From Siphonodentalium dalli (taxonomy: Eukaryota > Mollusca > Scaphopoda > Gadilida > Siphonodentaliidae), in assembly GCA_032622095.1 (NCBI GenBank), contig CP136065.1, positions 20,138,134 to 20,202,133 of the forward strand: a DNA stretch of 64,000 nucleotides, written 5' to 3'. Below are positions 37,148 to 49,500 of the stretch, piece after piece; the stretch's first letter is position 1, and every line of letters starts with the position of its first letter. Made by a program: the position numbers and the translations under genes. A model generated the notes under the pieces. That model saw only the letters and a program-made list of their open reading frames with translations. It was not told the DNA's origin and made no database searches.

Positions 37148-40100
37148 TTAAAGCAACCCTGTGTATAGTGCCTGTATTAAAGCACCTCTGTGTATAGTGC
37201 CTGTATTAAAGCACCCCTGTGTATAGTGCCTGTAAAGCGAACCTGTGTATAGTGCCTGTATTAAAGCAACCCTGTGTATAGTGCCTGTATTAAAGCAACC
37301 CTGTGTATAGTGCCTGTAAAGCAAACCTGTGTATAGTGCCTGTATTAAAGCACCTCTGTGTATAGTGCCTGTATTAAAGCACCCCTGTGTATAGTGCCTG
37401 TAAAGCGAACCTGTGTATAGTGCCTGTATTAAAGCAACCCTGTGTATAGTGCCTGTATTAAAGCAAACCTGTGTATAGTGCCTGTAAAGCAAACCTGTGT
37501 ATAGTGCCTGTATTAAAGCACCCCTGTGTATAGTGCCTGTATTAAAGCAACCCTGTGTATAGTGCCTGTAAAGCAACCCTGTGTATAGTGCCTGTAAAGC
37601 ACCCCTGTGTATAGTGCCTGTATTAAAGCAACCCTGTGTATAGTGCCTGTATTAAAGCACCTCTGTGTATAGTGCCTGTATTAAAGCACCCCTGTGTATA
37701 GTGCCTGTAAAGCGAACCTGTGTCTAGTGCCTGTATTAAAGCACCCCTGTGTATAGTGCCTGTATTAAAGCAACCCTGTGTATAGTGCCTGTAAAGCAAC
37801 CCTGTGTATAGTGCCTGTAAAGCACCCCTGTGTATAGTGCCTGTATTAAAGCAACCCTGTGTATAGTGCCTGTATTAAAGCACCCCTGTGTATAGTGCCT
37901 GTATTAAAGCACCCCTGTGTATAGTGCCTGTATTAAAGCACCCCTGTGTATAGTGCCTGTATTAAAGCACCCCTGTGTATAGTGCCTGTATTAAAGCAAC
38001 CCTGAGTATAGTGCCTGTATTAAAGCACCCCTGTGTATAGTGCCTGTATTAAAGCAACCCTGTGTATAGTGCCTGTATTAAAGCAACCCTGTGTATAGTG
38101 CCTGTATTAAAGCAAACCTGTGTATAGTGCCTGTATTAAAGCACCCCTGTGTATAGTGCCTGTATTAAAGCAACCCTGTGTATAGTGCCTGTAAAGCAAA
38201 CCTGTGTATAGTGCCTGTATTAAAGCACCCCTGTGTATAGTGCCTGTATTAAAGCAACCCTGTGTATAGTGCCTGTATTAAAGCAACCCTGTGTATAGTG
38301 CCTGTATTAAAGCAACCCTGTGTATAGTGCCTGTATTAAAGCAACCCTGTGTATAGTGCCTGTATTAAAGCAACCCTGTGTATAGTGCCTGTATTAAAGC
38401 AACCCTGTGTATAGTGCCTGTATTAAAGCACCCCTGTGTATAGTGCCTGTATTAAAGCAACCCTGTGTATAGTGCCTGTAAAGCAAACCTGTGTATAGTG
38501 CCTGTATTAAAGCACCCCTGTGTATAGTGCCTGTATTAAAGCAACCCTGTGTATAGTGCCTGTATTAAAGCAACCCTGTGTATAGTGCCTGTATTAAAGC
38601 AACCCTGTGTATAGTGCCTGTATTAAAGCAACCCTGTGTATAGTGCCTGTATTAAAGCAACCCTGTGTATAGTGCCTGTATTAAAGCAACCCTGTGTATA
38701 GTGCCTGTATTAAAGCAACCCTGTGTATAGTGCCTGTATTAAAGCACCCCTGTGTATAGTGCCTGTATTAAAGCAACCCTGTGTATAGTGCCTGTATTAA
38801 AGCAACCCTGTGTATAGTGCCTGTATTAAAGCAACCCTGTGTATAGTGCCTGTATTAAAGCAACCCTGTGTATAGTGCCTGTATTAAAGCAACCCTGTGT
38901 ATAGTGCCTGTATTAAAGCAAACCTGTGTATAGTGCCTGTAAAGCAAACCTGTGTATAGTGCCTGTATTAAAGCACCCCTGTGTATAGTGCCTGTATTAA
39001 AGCAACCCTGTGTATAGTGCCTGTAAAGCAACCCTGTGTATAGTGCCTGTAAAGCACCCCTGTGTATAGTGCCTGTATTAAAGCAACCCTGTGTATAGTG
39101 CCTGTATTAAAGCACCTCTGTGTATAGTGCCTGTATTAAAGCACCCCTGTGTATAGTGCCTGTAAAGCGAACCTGTGTATAGTGCCTGTATTAAAGCAAC
39201 CCTGTGTATAGTGCCTGTATTAAAGCAACCCTGTGTATAGTGCCTGTAAAGCAAACCTGTGTATAGTGCCTGTATTAAAGCACCCCTGTGTATAGTGCCT
39301 GTATTAAAGCAACCCTGTGTATAGTGCCTGTATTAAAGCAACCCTGTGTATAGTGCCTGTATTAAAGCACCCCTGTGTATAGTGCCTGTATTAAAGCAAC
39401 CCTGTGTATAGTGCCTGTATTAAAGCACCTCTGTGTATAGTGCCTGTATTAAAGCACCCCTGTGTATAGTGCCTGTAAAGCGAACCTGTGTATAGTGCCT
39501 GTATTAAAGCAACCCTGTGTATAGTGCCTGTATTAAAGCAACCCTGTGTATAGTGCCTGTAAAGCAAACCTGTGTATAGTGCCTGTATTAAAGCACCTCT
39601 GTGTATAGTGCCTGTATTAAAGCACCCCTGTGTATAGTGCCTGTAAAGCGAACCTGTGTATAGTGCCTGTATTAAAGCAACCCTGTGTATAGTGCCTGTA
39701 TTAAAGCAAACCTGTGTATAGTGCCTGTAAAGCAAACCTGTGTATAGTGCCTGTATTAAAGCACCCCTGTGTATAGTGCCTGTATTAAAGCAACCCTGTG
39801 TATAGTGCCTGTAAAGCAACCCTGTGTATAGTGCCTGTAAAGCACCCCTGTGTATAGTGCCTGTATTAAAGCAACCCTGTGTATAGTGCCTGTATTAAAG
39901 CACCTCTGTGTATAGTGCCTGTATTAAAGCACCCCTGTGTATAGTGCCTGTAAAGCGAACCTGTGTCTAGTGCCTGTATTAAAGCACCCCTGTGTATAGT
40001 GCCTGTATTAAAGCAACCCTGTGTATAGTGCCTGTAAAGCAACCCTGTGTATAGTGCCTGTAAAGCACCCCTGTGTATAGTGCCTGTATTAAAGCAACCC

Positions 40101-40363
40101 TGTGTATAGTGCCTGTATTAAAGCACCCCTGTGTATAGTGCCTGTATTAAAGCACCCCTGTGTATAGTGCCTGTATTAAAGCACCCCTGTGTATAGTGCC
40201 TGTATTAAAGCACCCCTGTGTATAGTGCCTGTATTAAAGCAACCCTGAGTATAGTGCCTGTATTAAAGCACCCCTGTGTATAGTGCCTGTATTAAAGCAA
40301 CCCTGTGTATAGTGCCTGTATTAAAGCAACCCTGTGTATAGTGCCTGTATTAAAGCAAACCTG
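37148..40363 (+). repeat. 2243-bp duplication within block 4
   Basis: The 429-bp stretch 37148-37576 recurs at 39391-39819. The rare variants GCGAACCTGTGTCTAG (37713 and 39956) and CCTGAGTATAG (38001 and 40244) recur at the same 2243 offset. Within it 29+29+26-bp trimers (84 bp) are in register, so a 142-codon periodic minus-strand frame stays open. Confidence 0.85.
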
Positions 40364-40959
40364 TGTATAGTGCCTGTAAAGCAAACCTGTGTATAGTGCC
40401 TGTATTAAAGCACCCCTGTGTATAGTGCCTGTATTAAAGCAAACCTGTGTATAGTGCCTGTATTAAAGCAACCCTGTGTATAGTGCCTGTAAAGCAAACC
40501 TGTGTATAGTGCCTGTATTAAAGCACCCCTGTGTATAGTGCCTGTATTAAAGCAACCCTGTGTATAGTGCCTGTATTAAAGCATCCCTGTGTATAGTGCC
40601 TGTATTAAAGCAAACCTGTGTATAGTGCCTGTATTAAAGCACCCCTGTGTATAGTGCCTGTATTAAAGCAACCCTGTGTATAGTGCCTGTATTAAAGCAA
40701 CCCTGTGTATAGTGCCTGTAAAGCAAACCTGTGTATAGTGCCTGTATTAAAGCACCCCTGTGTATAGTGCCTGTATTAAAGCAACCCTGTGTATAGTGCC
40801 TGTAAAGCAACCCTGTGTATAGTGCCTGTAAAGCACCCCTGTGTATAGTGCCTGTATTAAAGCAACCCTGTGTATAGTGCCTGTATTAAAGCACCCCTGT
40901 GTATAGTGCCTGTATTAAAGCACCCCTGTGTATAGTGCCTGTAAAGCAAACCTGTGTAT

Positions 40960-41990
40960 AGTGTCTGTATTAAAGCACCCCTGTGTATAGTGCCTGTATT
41001 AAAGCAACCCTGTGTATAGTGCCTGTATTAAAGCAAACCTGTGTATAGTGCCTGTATTAAAGCAACCCTGTGTATAGTGCCTGTATTAAAGCAAACCTGT
41101 GTATAGTGCCTGTATTAAAGCAACCCTGTGTATAGTGCCTGTATTAAAGCAAACCTGTGTATAGTGCCTGTATTAAAGCAAACCTGTGTATAGTGCCTGT
41201 ATTAAAGCACCCCTGTGTCTAGTGCCTGTATTAAAGCAACCCTGTGTATAGTGCCTGTAAAGCAACCCTGTGTATAGTGCCTGTAAAGCACCCCTGTGTA
41301 TAGTGCCTGTATTAAAGCAACCCTGTGTATAGTGCCTGTATTAAAGCACCCCTGTGTATAGTGCCTGTATTAAAGCAACCCTGTGTATAGTGCCTGTATT
41401 AAAGCACCCCTGTGTATAGTGCCTGTATTAAAGCAACCCTGTGTATAGTGCCTGTATTAAAGCAAACCTGTGTATAGTGTCTGTATTAAAGCACCCCTGT
41501 GTATAGTGCCTGTATTAAAGCAACCCTGTGTATAGTGCCTGTATTAAAGCAAACCTGTGTATAGTGCCTGTATTAAAGCAACCCTGTGTATAGTGCCTGT
41601 ATTAAAGCAAACCTGTGTATAGTGCCTGTATTAAAGCAACCCTGTGTATAGTGCCTGTATTAAAGCAAACCTGTGTATAGTGCCTGTATTAAAGCAAACC
41701 TGTGTATAGTGCCTGTATTAAAGCACCCCTGTGTCTAGTGCCTGTATTAAAGCAACCCTGTGTATAGTGCCTGTAAAGCAACCCTGTGTATAGTGCCTGT
41801 AAAGCACCCCTGTGTATAGTGCCTGTATTAAAGCAACCCTGTGTATAGTGCCTGTATTAAAGCACCCCTGTGTATAGTGCCTGTATTAAAGCAACCCTGT
41901 GTATAGTGCCTGTATTAAAGCACCCCTGTGTATAGTGCCTGTATTAAAGCAACCCTGTGTATAGTGCCTGTAAAGCAAACCTGTGTATAG
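40960..41990 (+). repeat. ~516-bp duplication within block 4
   Basis: A private CCCCTGTGTCTAG monomer at 41210 recurs at 41726, and the surrounding order of AAACC, AACCC and ACCCC monomers matches at that offset. Confidence 0.7.
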
Positions 41991-44900
41991 TGCCTGTATT
42001 AAAGCACCCCTGTGTATAGTGCCTGTATTAAAGCACCCCTGTGTATAGTGCCTGTATTAAAGCAACCCTGTGTATAGTGCCTGTATTAAAGCAACCCTGT
42101 GTATAGTGCCTGTATTAAAGCAACCCTGTGTATAGTGCCTGTATTAAAGCAACCCTGTGTATAGTGCCTGTATTAAAGCAACCCTGTGTATAGTGCCTGT
42201 AAAGCAACCCTGTGTATAGTGCCTGTAAAGCACCCCTGTGTATAGTGCCTGTATTAAAGCAACCCTGTGTATAGTGCCTGTATTAAAGCACCCCTGTGTA
42301 TAGTGCCTGTATTAAAGCAACCCTGTGTATAGTGCCTGTATTAAAGCACCCCTGTGTATAGTGCCTGTATTAAAGCAACCCTGTGTATAGTGCCTGTAAA
42401 GCAAACCTGTGTATAGTGCCTGTATTAAAGCACCCCTGTGTATAGTGCCTGTATTAAAGCACCCCTGTGTATAGTGCCTGTATTAAAGCAACCCTGTGTA
42501 TAGTGCCTGTATTAAAGCAACCCTGTGTATAGTGCCTGTATTAAAGCAACCCTGTGTATAGTGCCTGTATTAAAGCAACCCTGTGTATAGTGCCTGTATT
42601 AAAGCAACCCTGTGTATAGTGCCTGTATTAAAGCAACCCTGTGTATAGTGCCTGTATTAAAGCAACCCTGTGTATAGTGCCTGTATTAAAGCACCCCTGT
42701 GTATAGTGCCTGTATTAAAGCAACCCTGTGTATAGTGCCTGTATTAAAGCAACCCTGTGTATAGTGCCTGTATTAAAGCAACCCTGTGTATAGTGCCTGT
42801 ATTAAAGCAACCCTGTGTATAGTGCCTGTATTAAAGCAAACCTGTGTATAGTGCCTGTAAAGCAAACCTGTGTATAGTGTCTGTGTATAGTGCCTGTATT
42901 AAAGCACCCCTGTGTATAGTGCCTGTATTAAAGCAAACCTGTGTATAGTGCCAGTATTAAAGCACCCCTGTGTATAGTGCCTGTAAAGCAAACCTGTGTA
43001 TAGTGCCTGTATTAAAGCAAACCTGTGTATAGTGCCTGTATTAAAGCAACCCTGTGTATAGTGCCTGTATTAAAGCAACCCTGTGTATAGTGCCTGTATT
43101 AAAGCAACCCTGTGTATAGTGCCTGTATTAAAGCAACCCTGTGTATAGTGCCTGTATTAAAGCACCCCTGTGTATAGTGCCTGTAAAGCAAACCTGTGTA
43201 TAGTGCCTGTATTAAAGCACCCCTGTGTATAGTGCCTGTAAAGCAAACCTGTGTATAGTGCCTGTATTAAAGCAACCCTGTGTATAGTGCCTGTATTAAA
43301 GCAACCCTGTGTATAGTGCCTGTAAAGCAACCCTGTGTATAGTGCCTGTATTAAAGCAAACCTGTGTATAGTGCCTGTATTAAAGCAACCCTGTGTATAG
43401 TGCCTGTAAAGCAACCCTGTGTATAGTGCCTGTAAAGCACCCCTGTGTATAGTGCCTGTATTAAAGCACCCCTGTGTATAGTGCCTGTATTAAAGCACCC
43501 CTGTGTATAGTGCCTGTATTAAAGCACCCCTGTGTATAGTGCCTGTAAAGCAAACCTGTGTATAGTGCCTGTATTAAAGCACCCCTGTGTATAGTGCCTG
43601 TATTAAAGCACCCCTGTGTATAGTGCCTGTATTAAAGCAAACCTGTGTATAGTGCCTGTATTAAAGCAACCCTGTGTATAGTGCCTGTAAAGCAACCCTG
43701 TGTATAGTGCCTGTAAAGCACCCCTGTGTATAGTGCCTGTATTAAAGCAACCCTGTGTATAGTGCCTGTATTAAAGCAACCCTGTGTATAGTGCCTGTAA
43801 AGCAAACCTGTGTATAGTGCCTGTAAAGCACCCCTGTGTATAGTGCCTGTATTAAAGCAACCCTGTGTATAGTGCCTGTATTAAAGCACCCCTGTGTATA
43901 GTGCCTGTATTAAAGCACCCCTGTGTATAGTGCCTGTATTAAAGCACCCCTGTGTATAGTGCCTGTATTAAAGCACCCCTGTGTATAGTGCCTGTATTAA
44001 AGCAACCCTGAGTATAGTGCCTGTATTAAAGCACCCCTGTGTATAGTGCCTGTATTAAAGCAACCCTGTGTATAGTGCCTGTATTAAAGCAACCCTGTGT
44101 ATAGTGCCTGTATTAAAGCACCCCTGTGTATAGTGCCTGTAAAGCAAACCTGTGTATAGTGCCTGTATTAAAGCAAACCTGTGTATAGTGCCTGTATTAA
44201 AGCACCCCTGTGTATAGTGCCTGTATTAAAGCACCCCTGTGTATAGTGCCTGTATTAAAGCACCCCTGTGTATAGTGCCTGTATTAAAGCAACCCTGAGT
44301 ATAGTGCCTGTATTAAAGCACCCCTGTGTATAGTGCCTGTATTAAAGCAACCCTGTGTATAGTGCCTGTATTAAAGCAACCCTGTGTATAGTGCCTGTAT
44401 TAAAGCACCCCTGTGTATAGTGCCTGTAAAGCAAACCTGTGTATAGTGCCTGTATTAAAGCAAACCTGTGTATAGTGCCTGTATTAAAGCAAACCTGTGT
44501 ATAGTGCCTGTAAAGCACCCCTGTGTATAGTGCCTGTATTAAAGCAACCCTGTGTATAGTGCCTGTATTAAAGCAACCCTGTGTATAGTGTCTGTATTAA
44601 AGCACCCCTGTGTATAGTGCCTGTGTATAGTGCCTGTATTAAAGCAAACCTGTGTATAGTGCCTGTGTATAGTGCCTGTATTAAAGCAAACCTGTGTATA
44701 GTGCCTGTAAAGCACCCCTGTGTATAGTGCCTGTATTAAAGCAACCCTGTGTATAGTGCCTGTATTAAAGCACCCCTGTGTATAGTGCCTGTATTAAAGC
44801 ACCCCTGTGTATAGTGCCTGTATTAAAGCACCCCTGTGTATAGTGCCTGTATTAAAGCACCCCTGTGTATAGTGCCTGTATTAAAGCAACCCTGAGTATA

Positions 44901-45498
44901 GTGCCTGTATTAAAGCACCCCTGTGTATAGTGCCTGTATTAAAGCAACCCTGTGTATAGTGCCTGTATTAAAGCAACCCTGTGTATAGTGCCTGTATTAA
45001 AGCACCCCTGTGTATAGTGCCTGTAAAGCAAACCTGTGTATAGTGCCTGTATTAAAGCAAACCTGTGTATAGTGCCTGTATTAAAGCACCCCTGTGTATA
45101 GTGCCTGTATTAAAGCACCCCTGTGTATAGTGCCTGTATTAAAGCACCCCTGTGTATAGTGCCTGTATTAAAGCAACCCTGAGTATAGTGCCTGTATTAA
45201 AGCACCCCTGTGTATAGTGCCTGTATTAAAGCAACCCTGTGTATAGTGCCTGTATTAAAGCAACCCTGTGTATAGTGCCTGTATTAAAGCACCCCTGTGT
45301 ATAGTGCCTGTAAAGCAAACCTGTGTATAGTGCCTGTATTAAAGCAAACCTGTGTATAGTGCCTGTATTAAAGCAAACCTATGTATAGTGCCTGTAAAGC
45401 ACCCCTGTGTATAGTGCCTGTATTAAAGCAACCCTGAGTATAGTGCCTGTATTAAAGCAACCCTGTGTATAGTGTCTGTATTAAAGCACCCCTGTGTA

Positions 45499-45700
45499 TA
45501 GTGCCTGTGTATAGTGCCTGTATTAAAGCAAACCTGTGTATAGTGCCTGTGTATAGTGCCTGTATTAAAGCAAACCTGTGTATAGTGCCTGTGTATAGTG
45601 CCTGTATTAAAGCAAACCTGTGTATAGTGCCTGTAAAGCAAACCTGTGTATAGTGCCTGTGTATAGTGCCTGTATTAAAGCAAACCTGTGTATAGTGCCT
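45499..45700 (+). repeat. 42-bp (29+13) higher-order repeat
   Basis: A full monomer plus an extra 13-nt half repeats about four times, shifted once by a 26-bp monomer. The extra half shows that the 13-nt segment can amplify independently of its 16-nt partner. Confidence 0.85.
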
Positions 45701-47992
45701 GTAAAGCACCCCTGTGTATAGTGCCTGTATTAAAGCAACCCTGTGTATAGTGCCTGTATTAAAGCAACCCTGTGTATAGTGTCTGTATTAAAGCACCCCT
45801 GTGTATAGTGCCTGTATTAAAGCAACCCTGTGTATAGTGCCTGTATTAAAGCAACCCTGTGTATAGTGCCTGTAAAGCACCCCTGTGTATAGTGCCTGTA
45901 TTAAAGCAAACCTGTGTATAGTGCCTGTAAAGCACCCCTGTGTATAGTGCCTGTATTAAAGCAACCCTGTGTATAGTGCCTGTATTAAAGCAACCCTGTG
46001 TATAGTGCCTGTATTAAAGCAACCCTGTGTATAGTGCCTGTAAAGCAACCCTGTGTATAGTGCCTGTATTAAAGCAAACCTGTGTATAGTGCCTGTATTA
46101 AAGCAACCCTGTGTATAGTGCCTGTATTAAAGCAACCCTGTGTATAGTGCCTGTATTAAAGCAACCCTGTGTATAGTGCCTGTATTAAAGCAACCCTGTG
46201 TATAGTGCCTGTAAAGCAAACCTGTGTATAGTGCCTGTATTAAAGCACCCCTGTGTATAGTGCCTGTATTAAAGCAACCCTGTGTATAGTGCCTGTATTA
46301 AAGCACCCCTGTGTATAGTGCCTGTATTAAAGCAACCCTGTGTATAGTGCCTGTATTAAAGCAACCCTGTGTATAGTGCCTGTAAAGCAACCCTGTGTAT
46401 AGTGCCTGTATTAAAGCAACCCTGTGTATAGTGCCTGTATTAAAGCAAACCTGTGTATAGTGCCTGTAAAGCAACCCTGTGTATAGTGCCTGTATTAAAG
46501 CAAACCTGTGTATAGTGCCTGTAAAGCACCCCTGTGTATAGTGCCTGTATTAAAGCAACCCTGTGTATAGTGTCTGTATTAAAGCACCCCTGTGTATAGT
46601 GCCTGTATTAAAGCAACCCTGTGTATAGTGCCTGTATTAAAGCAACCCTGTGTATAGTGCCTGTATTAAAGCAACCCTGTGTATAGTGCCTGTATTAAAG
46701 CAACCCTGTGTATAGTGCCTGTATTAAAGCAAACCTGTGTATAGTGCCTGTAAAGCAAACCTGTGTATAGTGCCTGTATTAAAGCACCCCTGTGTATAGT
46801 GCCTGTATTAAAGCACCCCTGTGTATAGTGCCTGTATTAAAGCACCCCTGTGTATAGTGCCTGTAAAGCAAACCTGTGTATAGTGCCTGTAAAGCAAACC
46901 TGTGTATAGTGCCTGTATTAAAGCACCCCTGTGTATAGTGCCTGTATTAAAGCAACCCTGTGTATAGTGCCTGTATTAAAGCAACCCTGTGTATAGTGCC
47001 TGTATTAAAGCAACCCTGTGTATAGTGCCTGTAAAGCACCCCTGTGTATAGTGCCTGTATTAAAGCAACCCTGTGTATAGTGCCTGTATTAAAGCAACCC
47101 TGTGTATAGTGCCTGTAAAGCAACCCTGTGTATAGTGCCTGTATTAAAGCAACCCTGTGTATAGTGCCTGTATTATAGCAACCCTGTGTATAGTGCCTGT
47201 ATTAAAGCAACCCTGTGTGTAGTGCCTGTATTAAAGCAACCCTGTGTATAGTGCCTGTATTAAAGCAACCCTGTGTATAGTGCCTGTATTAAAGCAACCC
47301 TGTGTATAGTGCCTGTAAAGCAACCCTGTGTATAGTGCCTGTATTAAAGCAAACCTGTGTATAGTGCCTGTAAAGCAACCCTGTGTATAGTGCCTGTATT
47401 AAAGCAACCCTGTGTATAGTGCCTGTATTAAAGCACCCCTGTGTATAGTGCCTGTATTAAAGCAACCCTGTGTATAGTGCCTGTATTAAAGCAAACCTGT
47501 GTATAGTGCCTGTATTAAAGCAACCCTGTGTATAGTGCCTGTATTATAGCAACCCTGTGTATAGTGCCTGTATTAAAGCAACCCTGTGTATAGTGCCTGT
47601 ATTAAAGCAACCCTGTGTATAGTGCCTGTATTAAAGCAACCCTGTGTATAGTGCCTGTATTAAAGCAACCCTGTGTATAGTGCCTGTAAAGCAACCCTGT
47701 GTATAGTGCCTGTATTAAAGCAAACCTGTGTATAGTGCCTGTAAAGCAACCCTGTGTATAGTGCCTGTATTAAAGCAAACCTGTGTATAGTGCCTGTAAA
47801 GCACCCCTGTGTATAGTGCCTGTATTAAAGCAACCCTGTGTATAGTGCCTGTATTAAAGCAACCCTGTGTATAGTGCCTGTATTAAAGCAACCCTGTGTA
47901 TAGTGCCTGTATTAAAGCAAACCTGTGTATAGTGCCTGTAAAGCAAACCTGTGTATAGTGCCTGTAAAGCACCCCTGTGTATAGTGCCTGTA

Positions 47993-48754
47993 TTAAAGCA
48001 ACCCTGTGTATAGTGCCTGTATTAAAGCAAACCTGTGTATAGTGCCTGTAAAGCAAACCTGTGTATAGTGCCTGTAAAGCACCCCTGTGTATAGTGCCTG
48101 TATTAAAGCAACCCTGTGTATAGTGCCTGTATTAAAGCACCCCTGTGTATAGTGCCTGTAAAGCACCCCTGTGTATAGTGCCTGTATTAAAGCAACCCTG
48201 TGTATAGTGCCTGTATTAAAGCAACCCTGTGTATAGTGCCTGTAAAGCACCCCTGTGTATAGTGCCTGTATTAAAGCAACCCTGTGTATAGTGCCTGTAT
48301 TAAAGCAACCCTGTGTATAGTGCCTGTATTAAAGCAACCCTGTGTATAGTGCCTGTATTAAAGCAACCCTGTGTATAGTGCCTGTATTAAATCAACCCTG
48401 TGTATAGTGCCTGTATTAAAGCAAACCTGTGTATAGTGCCTGTAAAGCAAACCTGTGTATAGTGCCTGTAAAGCACCCCTGTGTATAGTGCCTGTATTAA
48501 AGCAACCCTGTGTATAGTGCCTGTATTAAAGCAAACCTGTGTATAGTGCCTGTAAAGCAAACCTGTGTATAGTGCCTGTAAAGCACCCCTGTGTATAGTG
48601 CCTGTATTAAAGCAACCCTGTGTATAGTGCCTGTATTAAAGCACCCCTGTGTATAGTGCCTGTAAAGCACCCCTGTGTATAGTGCCTGTATTAAAGCAAC
48701 CCTGTGTATAGTGCCTGTATTAAAGCAACCCTGTGTATAGTGCCTGTAAAGCAC
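47993..48754 (+). repeat. 504-bp duplication within block 4
   Basis: 47993-48250 and 48497-48754 are the same in monomer order and encode identical 85-codon periodic minus-strand frames. The duplication is recent. Confidence 0.85.
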
Positions 48755-48949
48755 CCCTGTGTATAGTGCCTGTATTAAAGCAACCCTGTGTATAGTGCCT
48801 GTATTAAAGCAACCCTGTGTATAGTGCCTGTATTAAAGCAAACCTGTGTATAGTGCCTGTAAAGCACCCCTGTGTATAGTGCCTGTATTAAAGCAACCCT
48901 GTGTATAGTGCCTGTATTAAAGCAAACCTGTGTATAGTGCCTGTATTAA

Positions 48950-49500
48950 AGCAACTCTGTGTATAGTGCCTGTATTAAAGCAAACCTGTGTATAGTGCCT
49001 GTATTAAAGCAAACCTGTGTATAGTGCCTGTATTAAAGCAAACCTGTGTATAGTGCCTGTAAAGCACCCCTGTGTATAGTGCCTGTATTAAAGCAACCCT
49101 GTGTATAGTGCCTGTATTAAAGCAAACCTGAGTATAGTGCCTGTATTAAAGCAACTCTGTGTATAGTGCCTGTATTAAAGCAAACCTGTGTATAGTGCCT
49201 GTATTAAAGCAAACCTGTGTATAGTGCCTGTATTAAAGCAACTCTGTGTATAGTGCCTGTATTAAAGCAAACCTGTGTATAGTGCCTGTATTAAAGCAAA
49301 CCTGTGTATAGTGCCTGTATTAAAGCAACTCTGTGTATAGTGCCTGTATTAAAGCAAACCTGTGTATAGTGCCTGTATTAAAGCAAACCTGTGTATAGTG
49401 CCTGTATTAAAGCAACTCTGTGTATAGTGCCTGTATTAAAGCAAACCTGTGTATAGTGCCTGTATTAAAGCAAACCTGTGTATAGTGCCTGTATTAAAGC
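48950..49500 (+). repeat. 87-bp (3 x 29) higher-order repeat
   Basis: An AACTC monomer followed by two AAACC monomers repeats at 87-bp spacing (AACTC near 49152, 49239, 49326 and 49413, with an earlier one at 48953). Confidence 0.85.

Larger units (their letters stand above)
25945..37199 (+). repeat. 5.64-kb tandem segmental duplication
   Basis: 25945-31588 (end of the right insert plus satellite block 3) is repeated from 31588 to about 37199. Offset is 5643 at the start, 5604 after a 39-bp deletion near 32018 in the second copy (47 bp GGGGTG..AATGTG replaced by 8 bp), and 5610 near the end, where two 26-bp monomers are 29 bp. Non-satellite sequence and monomer order both match, which shows a duplication rather than parallel satellite growth. 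The internal breakpoint joins satellite GTGTATAGTG to GGTATCTAAAATGG with TG microhomology. Confidence 0.9.

Noticed and set aside
37148-37576. 142-codon periodic minus-strand ORF and the other minus-strand satellite ORFs (10388, 14882, 18719, 22443, 27716, 39391, 43157, 47993, 48497, 50218 and others)
   Set aside because: They are reading-frame artefacts of the satellite: 29+29+26 bp gives an 84-nt (28-codon) period without stops, so frames stay open only where 26-bp units fall in register. Starts and ends follow monomer variants and no start context or domain is present.
45465-45653. Plus-strand 62-codon ORF in the 42-bp higher-order repeat
   Set aside because: The 42-bp period is divisible by three, which opens the frame by chance; the product is a simple 14-residue repeat.
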